The notes under the pieces are model-generated. The model searched no databases. It was given only the letters and a program-made list of their open reading frames with translations, and was not told where the DNA came from. Source: Bacteroides sp. GM023 (GTDB lineage: Bacteria; Bacteroidota; Bacteroidia; Bacteroidales; Bacteroidaceae). From it: a DNA stretch of 64,000 bases. The translations under genes were made by a program, and so were the position numbers. Location: contig NZ_JAAXGE010000002.1 in assembly GCF_014750685.1 (NCBI RefSeq), positions 744,001-808,000 of the forward strand, given 5' to 3'. Shown piece by piece: positions 24,555 to 33,627 of this stretch (the stretch's first letter is position 1; each line of letters starts with the position of its first letter).

Positions 24555-25586
24555 ATGGAACAAGAAGATTTTAACATACGCGAACATCAGCTAACTTCAA
24601 AGGAACGGGATTTTGAGAATGCACTCCGCCCATTGAGCTTTGAGGACTTTAGCGGACAGGATAAGGTGGTGGAGAACCTTCGCATTTTTGTGAAGGCGGC
24701 ACGCTTGCGTGGCGAGGCGCTCGACCATGTCCTGCTTCATGGCCCTCCCGGCTTGGGAAAGACAACTCTTTCGAATATTATCGCCAATGAACTGAACGTC
24801 GGCTTTAAAGTGACTTCCGGTCCGGTACTGGATAAACCGGGCGACCTGGCAGGTGTACTGACCAGTCTTGAACCGAATGACGTGCTTTTTATTGATGAAA
24901 TCCATCGTCTGTCACCGGTAGTGGAAGAGTATCTTTACTCTGCCATGGAAGATTACCGCATTGATATTATGATTGATAAAGGTCCTTCGGCACGTAGTAT
25001 TCAGATTGATTTGAACCCTTTTACGTTAGTGGGCGCCACTACACGCAGTGGTCTGCTTACAGCTCCGCTCCGTGCACGTTTCGGTATCAACCTGCATTTG
25101 GAATATTACGATGATGATATCTTGAGTAACATTATCCGTCGTTCCGCATCCATCCTGGATGTACCTTGCTCGGTGCGTGCAGCATCGGAGATTGCTTCCC
25201 GTAGTCGTGGAACGCCGCGTATTGCCAATGCTTTGCTTCGTCGTGTGCGCGACTTTGCGCAGGTGAAAGGTTCCGGCTCTATTGATACGGAAATCTCCCA
25301 ATTTGCGTTGGAAGCATTGAATATCGACAAATATGGTCTGGACGAGATAGATAACAAGATACTTTGTACCATCATAGACAAGTTCAAAGGCGGTCCGGTA
25401 GGATTGACAACCATTGCAACCGCTTTGGGAGAAGACGCGGGAACCATTGAAGAAGTATATGAACCTTTCCTCATAAAAGAAGGATTTATGAAGCGTACTC
25501 CCCGTGGTCGTGAAGTGACGGAACTTGCTTACAAGCATCTCGGAAGAAGTCTTTATAACAGTCAGAAAACGCTGTTTAACGACTGA
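24555..25586 (+). CDS. ruvB: Holliday junction branch-migration ATPase RuvB
   Basis: A 343-residue AAA+ helicase motor that works with RuvA and RuvC in recombination and repair. The Walker A motif Gly-Pro-Pro-Gly-Leu-Gly-Lys-Thr-Thr is at about 63-71, Walker B Phe-Ile-Asp-Glu-Ile-His-Arg at about 115, sensor 1 Val-Gly-Ala-Thr-Thr-Arg-Ser-Gly at about 160. The C-terminal winged helix includes Gly-Gly-Pro-Val-Gly-Leu-Thr-Thr and ends with Thr-Pro-Arg-Gly-Arg. Length and motifs are normal. ruvA and ruvC are not nearby, as is common in Bacteroides. It is the first gene of a run of five closely spaced + strand genes. Confidence 0.97.
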   Translation: MEQEDFNIREHQLTSKERDFENALRPLSFEDFSGQDKVVENLRIFVKAARLRGEALDHVLLHGPPGLGKTTLSNIIANELNVGFKVTSGPVLDKPGDLAGVLTSLEPNDVLFIDEIHRLSPVVEEYLYSAMEDYRIDIMIDKGPSARSIQIDLNPFTLVGATTRSGLLTAPLRARFGINLHLEYYDDDILSNIIRRSASILDVPCSVRAASEIASRSRGTPRIANALLRRVRDFAQVKGSGSIDTEISQFALEALNIDKYGLDEIDNKILCTIIDKFKGGPVGLTTIATALGEDAGTIEEVYEPFLIKEGFMKRTPRGREVTELAYKHLGRSLYNSQKTLFND

Positions 25587-25630
25587 CAGGGAGACGGTAC
25601 AAGAAGAACATTATAAAGCGTGATTGGATT

Positions 25631-26404
25631 ATGAAGCAATGGAGTACTTTACTTATTTTTCTCTTTTTGAGCTTGTCATTATCAGCTCAAAAAGGGTATG
25701 AGAAAGATATTTTCGTATCTTCCAAGGGAGATTCTTTGCGTTATCGGATGATTCACCCGGAGTCAGTGAAACCGGGAGAGAAGTTTCCGCTGGTATTGTT
25801 CCTGCATGGAGCAGGTGAGCGGGGGAACGATAATGAGAAGCAGTTGACGCACGGCGGACAAATGTTTCTTAATCCGGTAAACCAGGAGAAGTACCCGGCT
25901 TTTGTGCTGATTCCCCAATGTCCGGCTGACGGCTATTGGGCTTATACGGAACGTCCGAAGTCTTTTGTTCCCGCCGAGATGCCCGTAGGACAGGAGATAA
26001 GTCCTCTCCTGCAGACACTGAAACAATTGCTCGATTCATATCTTGTGATGCCTGAAGTAGACAAACAGCGGGTGTATATCATTGGAATTTCAATGGGAGC
26101 GATGGGAACATATGATTTGGTCGCACGTTATCCCGAAATATTCGCTGCTGCCATTCCTATTTGCGGTACGGTGAATCCGGGCCGCCTGGCTGTTGCCAAG
26201 GATGTGAAGTTTCGCATATTTCATGGTGATGCGGATGATGTAGTTCCGGTGGAAGGTTCGCGTGAAGCGTACAAAGCACTGAAAGCTGCCGGAGCTGATG
26301 TGGAATACATCGAGTTTCCCAGTTGCAATCACGGTAGTTGGAATCCGGCTTTCAATTATCCCGGATTTATGGATTGGTTATTTAAACAGAAAAAGAAACA
26401 CTGA
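25631..26404 (+). CDS. Secreted alpha/beta-hydrolase, esterase/prolyl-oligopeptidase-like
   Basis: A 257-residue alpha/beta-hydrolase with a signal peptide (cleaved near Leu-Ser-Ala-Gln). The oxyanion region reads Leu-Phe-Leu-His-Gly-Ala-Gly-Glu-Arg-Gly. The triad is Ser154 (Gly-Ile-Ser-Met-Gly), Asp202 (Gly-Asp-Ala-Asp-Asp-Val) and His234 (Cys-Asn-His-Gly-Ser). The size and the His-Gly-Ala-Gly-Glu-Arg-Gly motif fit the phospholipase/carboxylesterase-like group often annotated as prolyl oligopeptidase family. The natural substrate is unknown; sugar esters or peptides are both possible. It lies 44 bp after ruvB. Confidence 0.85.
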   Translation: MKQWSTLLIFLFLSLSLSAQKGYEKDIFVSSKGDSLRYRMIHPESVKPGEKFPLVLFLHGAGERGNDNEKQLTHGGQMFLNPVNQEKYPAFVLIPQCPADGYWAYTERPKSFVPAEMPVGQEISPLLQTLKQLLDSYLVMPEVDKQRVYIIGISMGAMGTYDLVARYPEIFAAAIPICGTVNPGRLAVAKDVKFRIFHGDADDVVPVEGSREAYKALKAAGADVEYIEFPSCNHGSWNPAFNYPGFMDWLFKQKKKH

Positions 26405-26434
26405 TCCGAACGACAAATTAATCACTAATAAGAC

Positions 26435-27931
26435 ATGGCTGGACTAAAATCATTAGCAAAAGATACTGCAATTTATGGGTTGAGTAGCATTGTCGGACGA
26501 TTCCTCAACTATATGCTGGTACCGTTGTACACAGCAGTTTTACCGGCTTCTACGGGAGGATATGGAGTAGTATCCAATGTGTATGCCTTTACGGCTCTGA
26601 TGCTGGTGCTGCTTACATTCGGTATGGAAACCGGATTCTTCCGCTTTGCCAATAAATCGGGAGAAGATCCGATGAAGGTATATGCCAACTCTTTGCTTTC
26701 GGTAGGCGGCGTATCATTGATTTTCGTTCTTCTCTGCCTGTTGTTTCTACAACCGATTTCCAACTTACTGGACTATGGTGACCACCCGGAATTTATAGCA
26801 ATGATGGCTGTTGTAGTTGCCTTAGACTCTTTCCAATGTATTCCTTTCGCTTATTTACGCTATAAAAAACGACCAGTAAAGTTTGCAGCAATCAAACTGC
26901 TTTCCATCATTGGCGGTATCGGACTAAACCTGTTTTTCTTACTGCTGTGTCCCTGGCTGAATGTGCATTGCCCGGAAACAATCTCATGGTTCTATGATCC
27001 CGATTATCTGATAGGCTATATCTTTATCAGTAACCTGATAGTCTCCGTTGGTCAGATGTTCTTCTTCATCCCCGAATTGAGAGGATTTGCCTACAAACTG
27101 GACAGGGCATTGCTGAAACGAATGGTTGTCTATTCTTTCCCGGTACTGATTTTGGGCTTGGTCGGTATTCTGAATCAGACAGTGGATAAGATGATTTACC
27201 CGTTCCTTTTTGAAAACCGGCAGGAAGGGTTGGTGCAACTGGGCATTTATGCAGCTACCAGTAAAATAGCCATGGTGATGGCTATGTTCACACAAGCCTT
27301 CCGGTATGCTTACGAGCCGTTTGTTTTTGGTAAGGAGCGTGAAGGGGATAACCGGAAGATGTATGCGGCTGCGATGAAGTATTTTCTTATCTTCTCGTTA
27401 CTGGCTTTTCTTGCCGTAATGTTCTATCTTGATTTGCTGCGTTATCTGGTAGCGAAAGGATATTGGGAAGGTTTGGGAGTAGTGGCTATTGTGATGCTTG
27501 CGGAAATCTGCAAAGGCATCTATTTCAATCTCTCCTTTTGGTATAAACTGACGGACGAGACACGTTGGGGGGCTTATTTCTCCCTGATAGGTTGTGCTAT
27601 TATCGTAGTGATGAATATTATGTTCGTTCCTACTTACGGCTATATTGCTTCTGCCTGGGCTTCCGTTGCCGGATATGGAGTAATTATGCTGCTGTCTTAT
27701 TGGATGGGTCAGAAGAAGTATCCGATTCAATATGATTTGAAAAGCCTTGGACTGTATGTGTTGCTTGCAGCGGTACTCTATGTGATTGGAGAACAAGTGC
27801 CGATTTCCAATCTTGTGCTTCGCCTTGCTTTCCGCACGGTGCTCTTGTTGTTGTTTGTAAGTTATATTATCAAGCGGGACTTGCCTTTGAGCCAGATTCC
27901 TGTTATTAACCGATTTATAAAAAAGAAATAA
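26435..27931 (+). CDS. Polysaccharide flippase (Wzx/MATE-like)
   Basis: A 498-residue integral membrane protein with about 12-14 hydrophobic segments. It fits the oligosaccharidyl-lipid flippase (PST/MOP) superfamily: an N-terminal Leu-Ala-Lys-Asp-Thr-Ala-Ile-Tyr-Gly-Leu-Ser-Ser and the characteristic early Tyr-Gly-Val-Val-Ser-Asn-Val-Tyr-Ala-Phe segment. Such proteins move lipid-linked sugars to the periplasmic side of the inner membrane. No glycosyltransferase genes are adjacent, so it is not part of a capsule cluster; lipid-linked sugars for LPS or protein glycosylation are possible cargo. The next gene starts 2 bp after its stop codon. Confidence 0.88.
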   Translation: MAGLKSLAKDTAIYGLSSIVGRFLNYMLVPLYTAVLPASTGGYGVVSNVYAFTALMLVLLTFGMETGFFRFANKSGEDPMKVYANSLLSVGGVSLIFVLLCLLFLQPISNLLDYGDHPEFIAMMAVVVALDSFQCIPFAYLRYKKRPVKFAAIKLLSIIGGIGLNLFFLLLCPWLNVHCPETISWFYDPDYLIGYIFISNLIVSVGQMFFFIPELRGFAYKLDRALLKRMVVYSFPVLILGLVGILNQTVDKMIYPFLFENRQEGLVQLGIYAATSKIAMVMAMFTQAFRYAYEPFVFGKEREGDNRKMYAAAMKYFLIFSLLAFLAVMFYLDLLRYLVAKGYWEGLGVVAIVMLAEICKGIYFNLSFWYKLTDETRWGAYFSLIGCAIIVVMNIMFVPTYGYIASAWASVAGYGVIMLLSYWMGQKKYPIQYDLKSLGLYVLLAAVLYVIGEQVPISNLVLRLAFRTVLLLLFVSYIIKRDLPLSQIPVINRFIKKK

Positions 27932-27933
27932 AC

Positions 27934-29289
27934 ATGAAGACAGATGATCGTAATAAATTTGCCATCAAGTCCTTTTTGAACGAATATCTGGACTTGAGAA
28001 AGGATAAGGATAACGAACTGGCAACAGTCGATTCCATCCGCAAAGGAGTGGAATTCAAAGGCGCTAACTTATGGATTCTTATCTTCGCCATCTTTATGGC
28101 ATCACTCGGATTGAATGTGAATTCTACCGCCGTCATTATCGGTGCCATGTTGATCTCTCCATTGATGGGGCCTATCATGGGTGTGGGCTTATCTGTCGGA
28201 CTGAATGACTTCGAACTGATGAAACGCTCTTTGAAGAGCTTCCTTATTACGACAGCTTTCAGTGTGACGACGGCGACCATTTTCTTCCTTCTTGCGCCTA
28301 TTGCCGGTTCACAATCAGAATTGCTGGCACGCACATCGCCTACTATTTATGACGTATTCATCGCATTATTCGGTGGTTTGGCGGGTGTTGTAGCCCTTTC
28401 CACTAAAGAAAAAGGGAATGTGATTCCCGGTGTTGCCATCGCTACTGCATTGATGCCACCACTTTGTACGGCGGGATACGGATTGGCGTCAGGTAATCTG
28501 ATCTATTTCCTCGGAGCTTTCTATCTGTATTTTATCAACTCTGTATTCATCAGTCTGGCTACCTTCCTCGGAGTTCGTGTGATGCACTTCCAACGGAAAG
28601 AATTTGTAGATAAGACCCGCGAAAAGACAGTACGTAAATATATCATCCTGATTGTGATTCTGACGATGTGCCCGGCTGTTTATCTGACGTTTGGTATCAT
28701 TAAAAGTACCTTCTACGAAGCGGCAGCCAATCGGTTTATTACCGAACAACTAGGATTTGAGAATACGCAGGTGCTTGACAAAAAGATCAGTTATGAACAT
28801 AAGGAAATCCGTGTTGTTCTGATTGGGTCTGAAGTGCCGGACGCTTCTATCTCCATAGCCCGCAGCAAGCTGAAAGAGTATAAGATGGAAGATACGAAAC
28901 TAATCGTATTGCAAGGCATGAACAATGAAGCGGTAGACGTCTCTTCCATTCGTGCCATGGTGATGGAGGATTTCTATAAGAACAGTGAACAGCGACTCCA
29001 GGAGCAGAAAGTAAAGATATCCCAACTGGAGACAACGCTCGAACAATACAGGACGTACGATGCTATGAGCCGTACATTAGTGCCCGAATTGAAGGTGCTT
29101 TACCCTACTGTCACTACACTTTCTATCGCTCATTCGCTCGAAGTACGGGTAGATTCGATGAAAACAGATACAGTGACACTGGCTGTTCTGAAATTTACTA
29201 AACACCCGTCCACAACAGAAAAAGCAAAAATCGCTGAATGGCTGAAAGCCCGTGTAGGAGCCAAGCAGTTGCGACTGATTACAGAATAA
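27934..29289 (+). CDS. DUF389 membrane protein
   Basis: A 451-residue protein. The N-terminal half has about six membrane helices with the DUF389 signature (Ala-Val-Ile-Ile-Gly-Ala-Met-Leu-Ile-Ser-Pro-Leu-Met-Gly-Pro-Ile-Met-Gly at about 67-84). The C-terminal half (about 265-451) is soluble and includes a coiled coil at about 345-375 (Gln-Glu-Gln-Lys-Val-Lys-Ile-Ser-Gln-Leu-Glu). The family's function is not established; transport has been suggested. Its start 2 bp after the flippase stop codon implies translational coupling. Confidence 0.88.
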   Translation: MKTDDRNKFAIKSFLNEYLDLRKDKDNELATVDSIRKGVEFKGANLWILIFAIFMASLGLNVNSTAVIIGAMLISPLMGPIMGVGLSVGLNDFELMKRSLKSFLITTAFSVTTATIFFLLAPIAGSQSELLARTSPTIYDVFIALFGGLAGVVALSTKEKGNVIPGVAIATALMPPLCTAGYGLASGNLIYFLGAFYLYFINSVFISLATFLGVRVMHFQRKEFVDKTREKTVRKYIILIVILTMCPAVYLTFGIIKSTFYEAAANRFITEQLGFENTQVLDKKISYEHKEIRVVLIGSEVPDASISIARSKLKEYKMEDTKLIVLQGMNNEAVDVSSIRAMVMEDFYKNSEQRLQEQKVKISQLETTLEQYRTYDAMSRTLVPELKVLYPTVTTLSIAHSLEVRVDSMKTDTVTLAVLKFTKHPSTTEKAKIAEWLKARVGAKQLRLITE

Positions 29290-29308
29290 TGAATCTAAAA
29301 ATAAGAAC

Positions 29309-31450
29309 ATGAAATTCAGACTAACCGCCATCGTACTTCTCTCTATCTGTCTCTCGAAAGCTTTTGCTGACGAGGGAATGTGGTTGTTGGGAAATCTCAA
29401 TAAAAACAAGCAGACGGAACAAGTGATGAAACAACTGGGCTTGCAGATGCCTGTAAAGAAACTATATGACCCGAAGAAACCATGTCTTGCAGATGCTGTT
29501 GTCAGCTTTGGCGGCTTTTGTTCGGGAGTCGTTGTTTCCGAAGACGGCTTAGTGTTTACCAACCATCATTGCGGATTCAGCAGTATCCAGCAACATTCTT
29601 CAGTGGAACACGACTATTTGAAAGATGGTTTTGTGGCACATAGTCTTGAAGAAGAACTGCCGAATCCGGAGTTGTATGTTCGTTTCCTGCTTCGTACGGA
29701 GAATGTGACCAAGCGGGTATTGTCCGCCGCAAAATCTGCCAAAACAGAGTCGGAGCGCCGCGTAGCTGTCGATTCAATTATGAATGTAATCGGCATGGAG
29801 ATTTCTGAAAAGGACTCTACATTGACCGGAATAGTGGATGCTTATTATGCGGGAAATGAATTTTGGCTTTCCGTCTACCGGGATTATAACGATGTTCGTC
29901 TGGTATTTGCTCCCCCTTCTTCTGTCGGAAAGTTCGGATGGGATACGGATAACTGGATGTGGCCGCGTCATACAGGCGATTTTAGCGTATTTCGCATCTA
30001 TGCCAACACCAAGAACGGTCCGGCGGATTATTCTCCTGAAAACGTCCCGTATCATCCTGAATATGTAGCTCCCATCTCTTTGGATGGATATAAGGAAGGC
30101 TCGTTCTGTATGACGCTTGGTTATCCGGGAAGCACAGAGCGTTATCTTTCTTCGTATGGCATTGAGGAAATGATGAATGGCATCAATCAGGCCATGATTG
30201 ACGTGCGTGGGGTGAAACAGGCTGTTTGGAAGCGGGAAATGGATCGTCGTCCGGATATCCGCATCAAATATGCTTCAAAATACGATGAAAGCTCCAATTA
30301 CTGGAAGAATAGCATCGGAACGAATAAAGCCATCAGACATCTGAAAGTCCTGGAAAAGAAACGTACTGCTGAGGCTGCACTCCGTGAGTGGATTCAATCG
30401 CACCCGTCAGAACGGGAAAAACTCCTCCGCTTATTTTCTTCTTTGGAACTGAACTATAGCAACCGCCGCGAAACAAACCACGCTTTGGCTTATTTCGGAG
30501 AGGCGTTTATTAATGGCCCCGAATTGGTTCAACTTGCCCTTGAAATCCTGAACTTCGACTTTGAAGCAGAAGAAAAGCAAGTAGTAAGCCGCATGAAGAA
30601 ACTATTGGCAAAGTATGATAATCTTGACCTTTCCATTGATAAAGAGGTCTTTGCTGCCATGCTCAAGGAGTATCAGGAGAAAGTCGACAAGAAATATCTC
30701 CCCGCTATGTATCAGAAGATAGATACGCTTTACAACGGAAATATTCAAACTTATGTCGATTCTTTATACGCAACGTCCCAAATAACTTCTCCAAAAGGCT
30801 TGAAACGTTTCCTGGAACGGGATACGACCTATAATCTGATTGAAGACCCTGCTGTTTCCTTAAGTCTCGACCTGATTGTGAAATACTACGAGATGAATCA
30901 AAGTATCTCCGAAGCTTCCGAACAGATAGAGCAAGGCGAACGTCTGTTCAATGCTGCCATGCGTCGCATGTATGCCGACCGTAATTTCTATCCCGACGCC
31001 AATTCCACCATGCGTTTGAGCTTTGGAACAGTGGATGGTTACTCACCTTTTGATGGAGCTACCTACGACTATTATACGACCGTAAAAGGCATATTCGAAA
31101 AGGTGAAAGAGCATGCCGGGAATATTGACTTTGCCGTCCAACCGGAGTTGCTGAACCTGCTTTCTTCCGGTGACTTCGGCAGATATGCCAATGAACAAGG
31201 CGATATGAGTGTTTGCTTCATCTCTAATAATGATATTACAGGCGGAAACTCCGGCAGTGCCATGTTTAACAGCAAAGGAGAATTGCTCGGCCTGGCTTTC
31301 GATGGAAACTGGGAAGCAATGAGTAGTGATATTGTATTTGAACCGGATTTGCAACGCTGCATCGGAGTGGATGTCCGGTATATGCTCTTCATTATGGAGA
31401 AATACGGTAAAGCAGGAAATTTGGTACAGGAATTAAAAATAGCCCGGTGA
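29309..31450 (+). CDS. S46 dipeptidyl-peptidase, DPP7-like
   Basis: A 713-residue S46 serine peptidase with a signal peptide (to about Lys-Ala-Phe-Ala-Asp). The chymotrypsin-type triad is split as usual: His87 in Thr-Asn-His-His-Cys-Gly, Asp224 in His-Thr-Gly-Asp-Phe, Ser648 in Gly-Gly-Asn-Ser-Gly-Ser. Eighteen residues after the Ser lies Gly666 (Phe-Asp-Gly-Asn-Trp-Glu). In characterised relatives Gly here marks DPP7, which prefers hydrophobic P1 residues, whereas Arg marks the acidic-specific DPP11. The enzyme removes dipeptides from oligopeptides in the periplasm. It is the last of the + strand run; hairpins follow before the convergent helicase gene. Confidence 0.93.
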   Translation: MKFRLTAIVLLSICLSKAFADEGMWLLGNLNKNKQTEQVMKQLGLQMPVKKLYDPKKPCLADAVVSFGGFCSGVVVSEDGLVFTNHHCGFSSIQQHSSVEHDYLKDGFVAHSLEEELPNPELYVRFLLRTENVTKRVLSAAKSAKTESERRVAVDSIMNVIGMEISEKDSTLTGIVDAYYAGNEFWLSVYRDYNDVRLVFAPPSSVGKFGWDTDNWMWPRHTGDFSVFRIYANTKNGPADYSPENVPYHPEYVAPISLDGYKEGSFCMTLGYPGSTERYLSSYGIEEMMNGINQAMIDVRGVKQAVWKREMDRRPDIRIKYASKYDESSNYWKNSIGTNKAIRHLKVLEKKRTAEAALREWIQSHPSEREKLLRLFSSLELNYSNRRETNHALAYFGEAFINGPELVQLALEILNFDFEAEEKQVVSRMKKLLAKYDNLDLSIDKEVFAAMLKEYQEKVDKKYLPAMYQKIDTLYNGNIQTYVDSLYATSQITSPKGLKRFLERDTTYNLIEDPAVSLSLDLIVKYYEMNQSISEASEQIEQGERLFNAAMRRMYADRNFYPDANSTMRLSFGTVDGYSPFDGATYDYYTTVKGIFEKVKEHAGNIDFAVQPELLNLLSSGDFGRYANEQGDMSVCFISNNDITGGNSGSAMFNSKGELLGLAFDGNWEAMSSDIVFEPDLQRCIGVDVRYMLFIMEKYGKAGNLVQELKIAR

Positions 31451-31483
31451 AGAATTATATAATTTCTCTTTGTAGCAATTATG

Positions 31484-31600
31484 CCCAGGGGAGAGCAGTT
31501 GTGTGCCCCGGGATAATAAAAATAAGCCAAGGGTTCACGTGAGATGAGCCCTGGGCTAAATTGTAGGAATCCCTGGGATGATTGAAGTCCACTCCAGGGT
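31484..31600. repeat. Three hairpins with CCCTGGG-like cores between convergent genes
   Basis: Hairpin 1: CCC-A-GGGG (31484-31491) with CCCCGGG (31506-31512). Hairpin 2: AGCC-A-AGGG (31525-31533) with CCCT-G-GGCT (31549-31557), one mismatch. Hairpin 3: CCCTGGG (31571-31577) imperfectly with TCCAGGG (31593-31599). The units are about 45 bp apart. They may end transcription from both sides or stabilise mRNA ends. Confidence 0.5.
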
Positions 31601-31618
31601 ATATATTCGGTTAGAATC

Positions 31619-33553
31619 TTATTTCTTAGGTTTTCTGCGTGCCCATCCTTCTTCGCTGAAGTCAGGCTCTTTATCTTTGAAAAACTCCTGCCAGTCATCT
31701 TTCTTCTTAGGGCCACGGGCATCTGAATATCCCCGTTCTGTGCGGCTTGGTTTATCCTTTTTGCCGGATTTTGAGTCTTTGGCAGAAGCATCCTTAGATT
31801 TCCTGTCCTTATTCTCATAGCGTGGAGCACGTTCCTCGCTTTTACCACCAAATCGCTTACCACCTTTGCGTTCGCCTGAACCATTTTCACGTCCTTTTCC
31901 ACCCTCTTCGCTGGATACTTCCACAACAACTTTGCGTCCATTCCATTTTGCACGGCTTAAGGCTTTCACTACATTGATAGCTTCTTTTTCAGGCACTTCG
32001 AAGAAAGAGAAGTTCTGCATTAAGTCAATGCGTCCCAATTCGATGCGTCCACGTGTGTTATTGTTTAGCAAACCGATAAGGTCACTCGGGAAGAAACTGT
32101 CCGTTTTACCTAAATTGATAAATAAGCGGTTGAAGCCCGGAGCAGCTTTCCGGTTTCTTTTCTCGAAACCACCTTCTCGGCGATCACCCCGTCCGGCGCG
32201 CTCTCCACGTTCCCCACGCATATCGGTTGGTACCTCTATTTCTGCGCGGTTGCGGTAATACTCTGCAAAGCGGTTGAACTCATGCGAAACCATTCGTTTA
32301 ATCAAGTCCTCTTTGCTCAGCCATTCCAGTTTACGATAGATTTCCGGCATGAATTCAGATATCTCTTCTTCGTTCACTTTTACTTTTTCAAGTTCGTCAA
32401 TCACTTTCAATAACTGCTTCTGGCAGATTCCGGCTGCTGTCGGCATTTCTCCCGGAATGAATTTCTTACCGATAATACGCTCTATTTCGCGCAACTTTCC
32501 TTTTTCACGCAGGTTGATAATAGCGATAGAAGTACCAGTCTTTCCGGCACGTCCAGTACGTCCGCTACGGTGAGTATAGCTTTCCGTGTCGTCCGGCAAT
32601 CCGTAGTTGATAACGTGAGTCAGGTCGTCCACATCCAGGCCACGGGCAGCTACATCCGTAGCAACGAGCAGTTGCAGGTTGCGGATACGGAATTTCTGCA
32701 TGACAGCATCACGCTGTGCCTGCGACAGTTCACCGTGCAGCGAATCGGCATTATAGCCTTCCTGCATCAGTTTGTCTGCAATCTCCTGAGTCTCTTTACG
32801 GGTACGGCAGAAGATGATACCATAAATCTGAGGATAATAGTCAACGATACGTTTCAGCGCCTCGTATTTATCTTTGGCTTGTACCGTATAGGAAACGTGT
32901 TTAACGTTACTGGTACTTTCGTTCTTACGGCCGATAGTTATTTCCTTGGCATTGCGCAGGTAATTCTTTGAAATACGCGCAATTTCAGGACTCATAGTAG
33001 CCGAGAAAAGCAATGTATTACGTTCCTGCGGCACATCGGCCAGAATAGCATTGATGCTTTCTGTAAATCCCATGTTCAGCATTTCGTCTGCTTCGTCCAT
33101 CACCACGTTGCGGATGGTAGATAAGGATACGGTTTTGCGTTCCATCAAGTCCAGCAAACGTCCGGGGGTGGCAACGATGATATGCACGCCCCGTTTCAGG
33201 CTGCGTATCTGGCTGTCAATGGAAGAACCACCATATACTGGCAGTACCTTCAGTCCGTCAATGTATTTGGAATAATCGTTCAAATCTCCCGCTATCTGGA
33301 GACAAAGCTCACGGGTAGGGCAGAGGATGAGCGACTGCGGAATTCGATTTTTTACGTCAATCTGTTGGATCAGGGGCAGTCCGAATGCGGCTGTTTTACC
33401 TGTTCCTGTCTGTGCAAGAGCTACTACATCATTATTTTCTCCTAAAAGGTACGGAATCACTTCCTCTTGTACCGGCATGGGATTCTCGTATCCCATTTCT
33501 TCAATTGCTCTACGTATCTCCGGAGAAACGCCAAGCTCTTCAAATGTCTTCAT
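31619..33553 (-). CDS. DEAD-box RNA helicase with DbpA-like RNA-binding domain
   Basis: A 644-residue ATP-dependent RNA helicase. The Q-motif region is at the start. Motif I is Ala-Gln-Thr-Gly-Thr-Gly-Lys-Thr at about 45-52, motif II Asp-Glu-Ala-Asp at about 153-156, motif III Ser-Ala-Thr at about 184, and motif VI His-Arg-Ser-Gly-Arg-Thr-Gly-Arg at about 330. A DbpA-type RNA-binding fold follows at about 475-550 (Phe-Ile-Asn-Leu-Gly-Lys-Thr, then Arg-Gly-Arg-Ile-Glu-Leu-Gly-Arg-Ile). The tail (about 550-644) is a Lys/Arg/Gly/Ser-rich disordered region. It probably acts in ribosome assembly or mRNA turnover, often cold-induced in this family. Confidence 0.95.
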   Translation of the reverse strand: MKTFEELGVSPEIRRAIEEMGYENPMPVQEEVIPYLLGENNDVVALAQTGTGKTAAFGLPLIQQIDVKNRIPQSLILCPTRELCLQIAGDLNDYSKYIDGLKVLPVYGGSSIDSQIRSLKRGVHIIVATPGRLLDLMERKTVSLSTIRNVVMDEADEMLNMGFTESINAILADVPQERNTLLFSATMSPEIARISKNYLRNAKEITIGRKNESTSNVKHVSYTVQAKDKYEALKRIVDYYPQIYGIIFCRTRKETQEIADKLMQEGYNADSLHGELSQAQRDAVMQKFRIRNLQLLVATDVAARGLDVDDLTHVINYGLPDDTESYTHRSGRTGRAGKTGTSIAIINLREKGKLREIERIIGKKFIPGEMPTAAGICQKQLLKVIDELEKVKVNEEEISEFMPEIYRKLEWLSKEDLIKRMVSHEFNRFAEYYRNRAEIEVPTDMRGERGERAGRGDRREGGFEKRNRKAAPGFNRLFINLGKTDSFFPSDLIGLLNNNTRGRIELGRIDLMQNFSFFEVPEKEAINVVKALSRAKWNGRKVVVEVSSEEGGKGRENGSGERKGGKRFGGKSEERAPRYENKDRKSKDASAKDSKSGKKDKPSRTERGYSDARGPKKKDDWQEFFKDKEPDFSEEGWARRKPKK

Positions 33554-33583
33554 TAAATCTCTGTATATCTTTTATTTCGGGCA

Positions 33584-33591
33584 CAAAGATA
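33584..33591 (-). promoter_or_regulatory. -7 box for the DEAD-box helicase
   Basis: On the - strand this reads TATCTTTG, an exact TAnnTTTG match, 30 bp before the start codon. The -33 TTG is not clear. Confidence 0.6.
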
Positions 33592-33627
33592 GAGAATAAT
33601 TACGAATTATTAATTACGATTTGCCAT

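Noticed and set aside
31072..31953. A 293-residue open frame antisense to the S46 peptidase end
   Set aside because: It lies opposite two well-supported genes and the hairpin region between them. A shadow frame.
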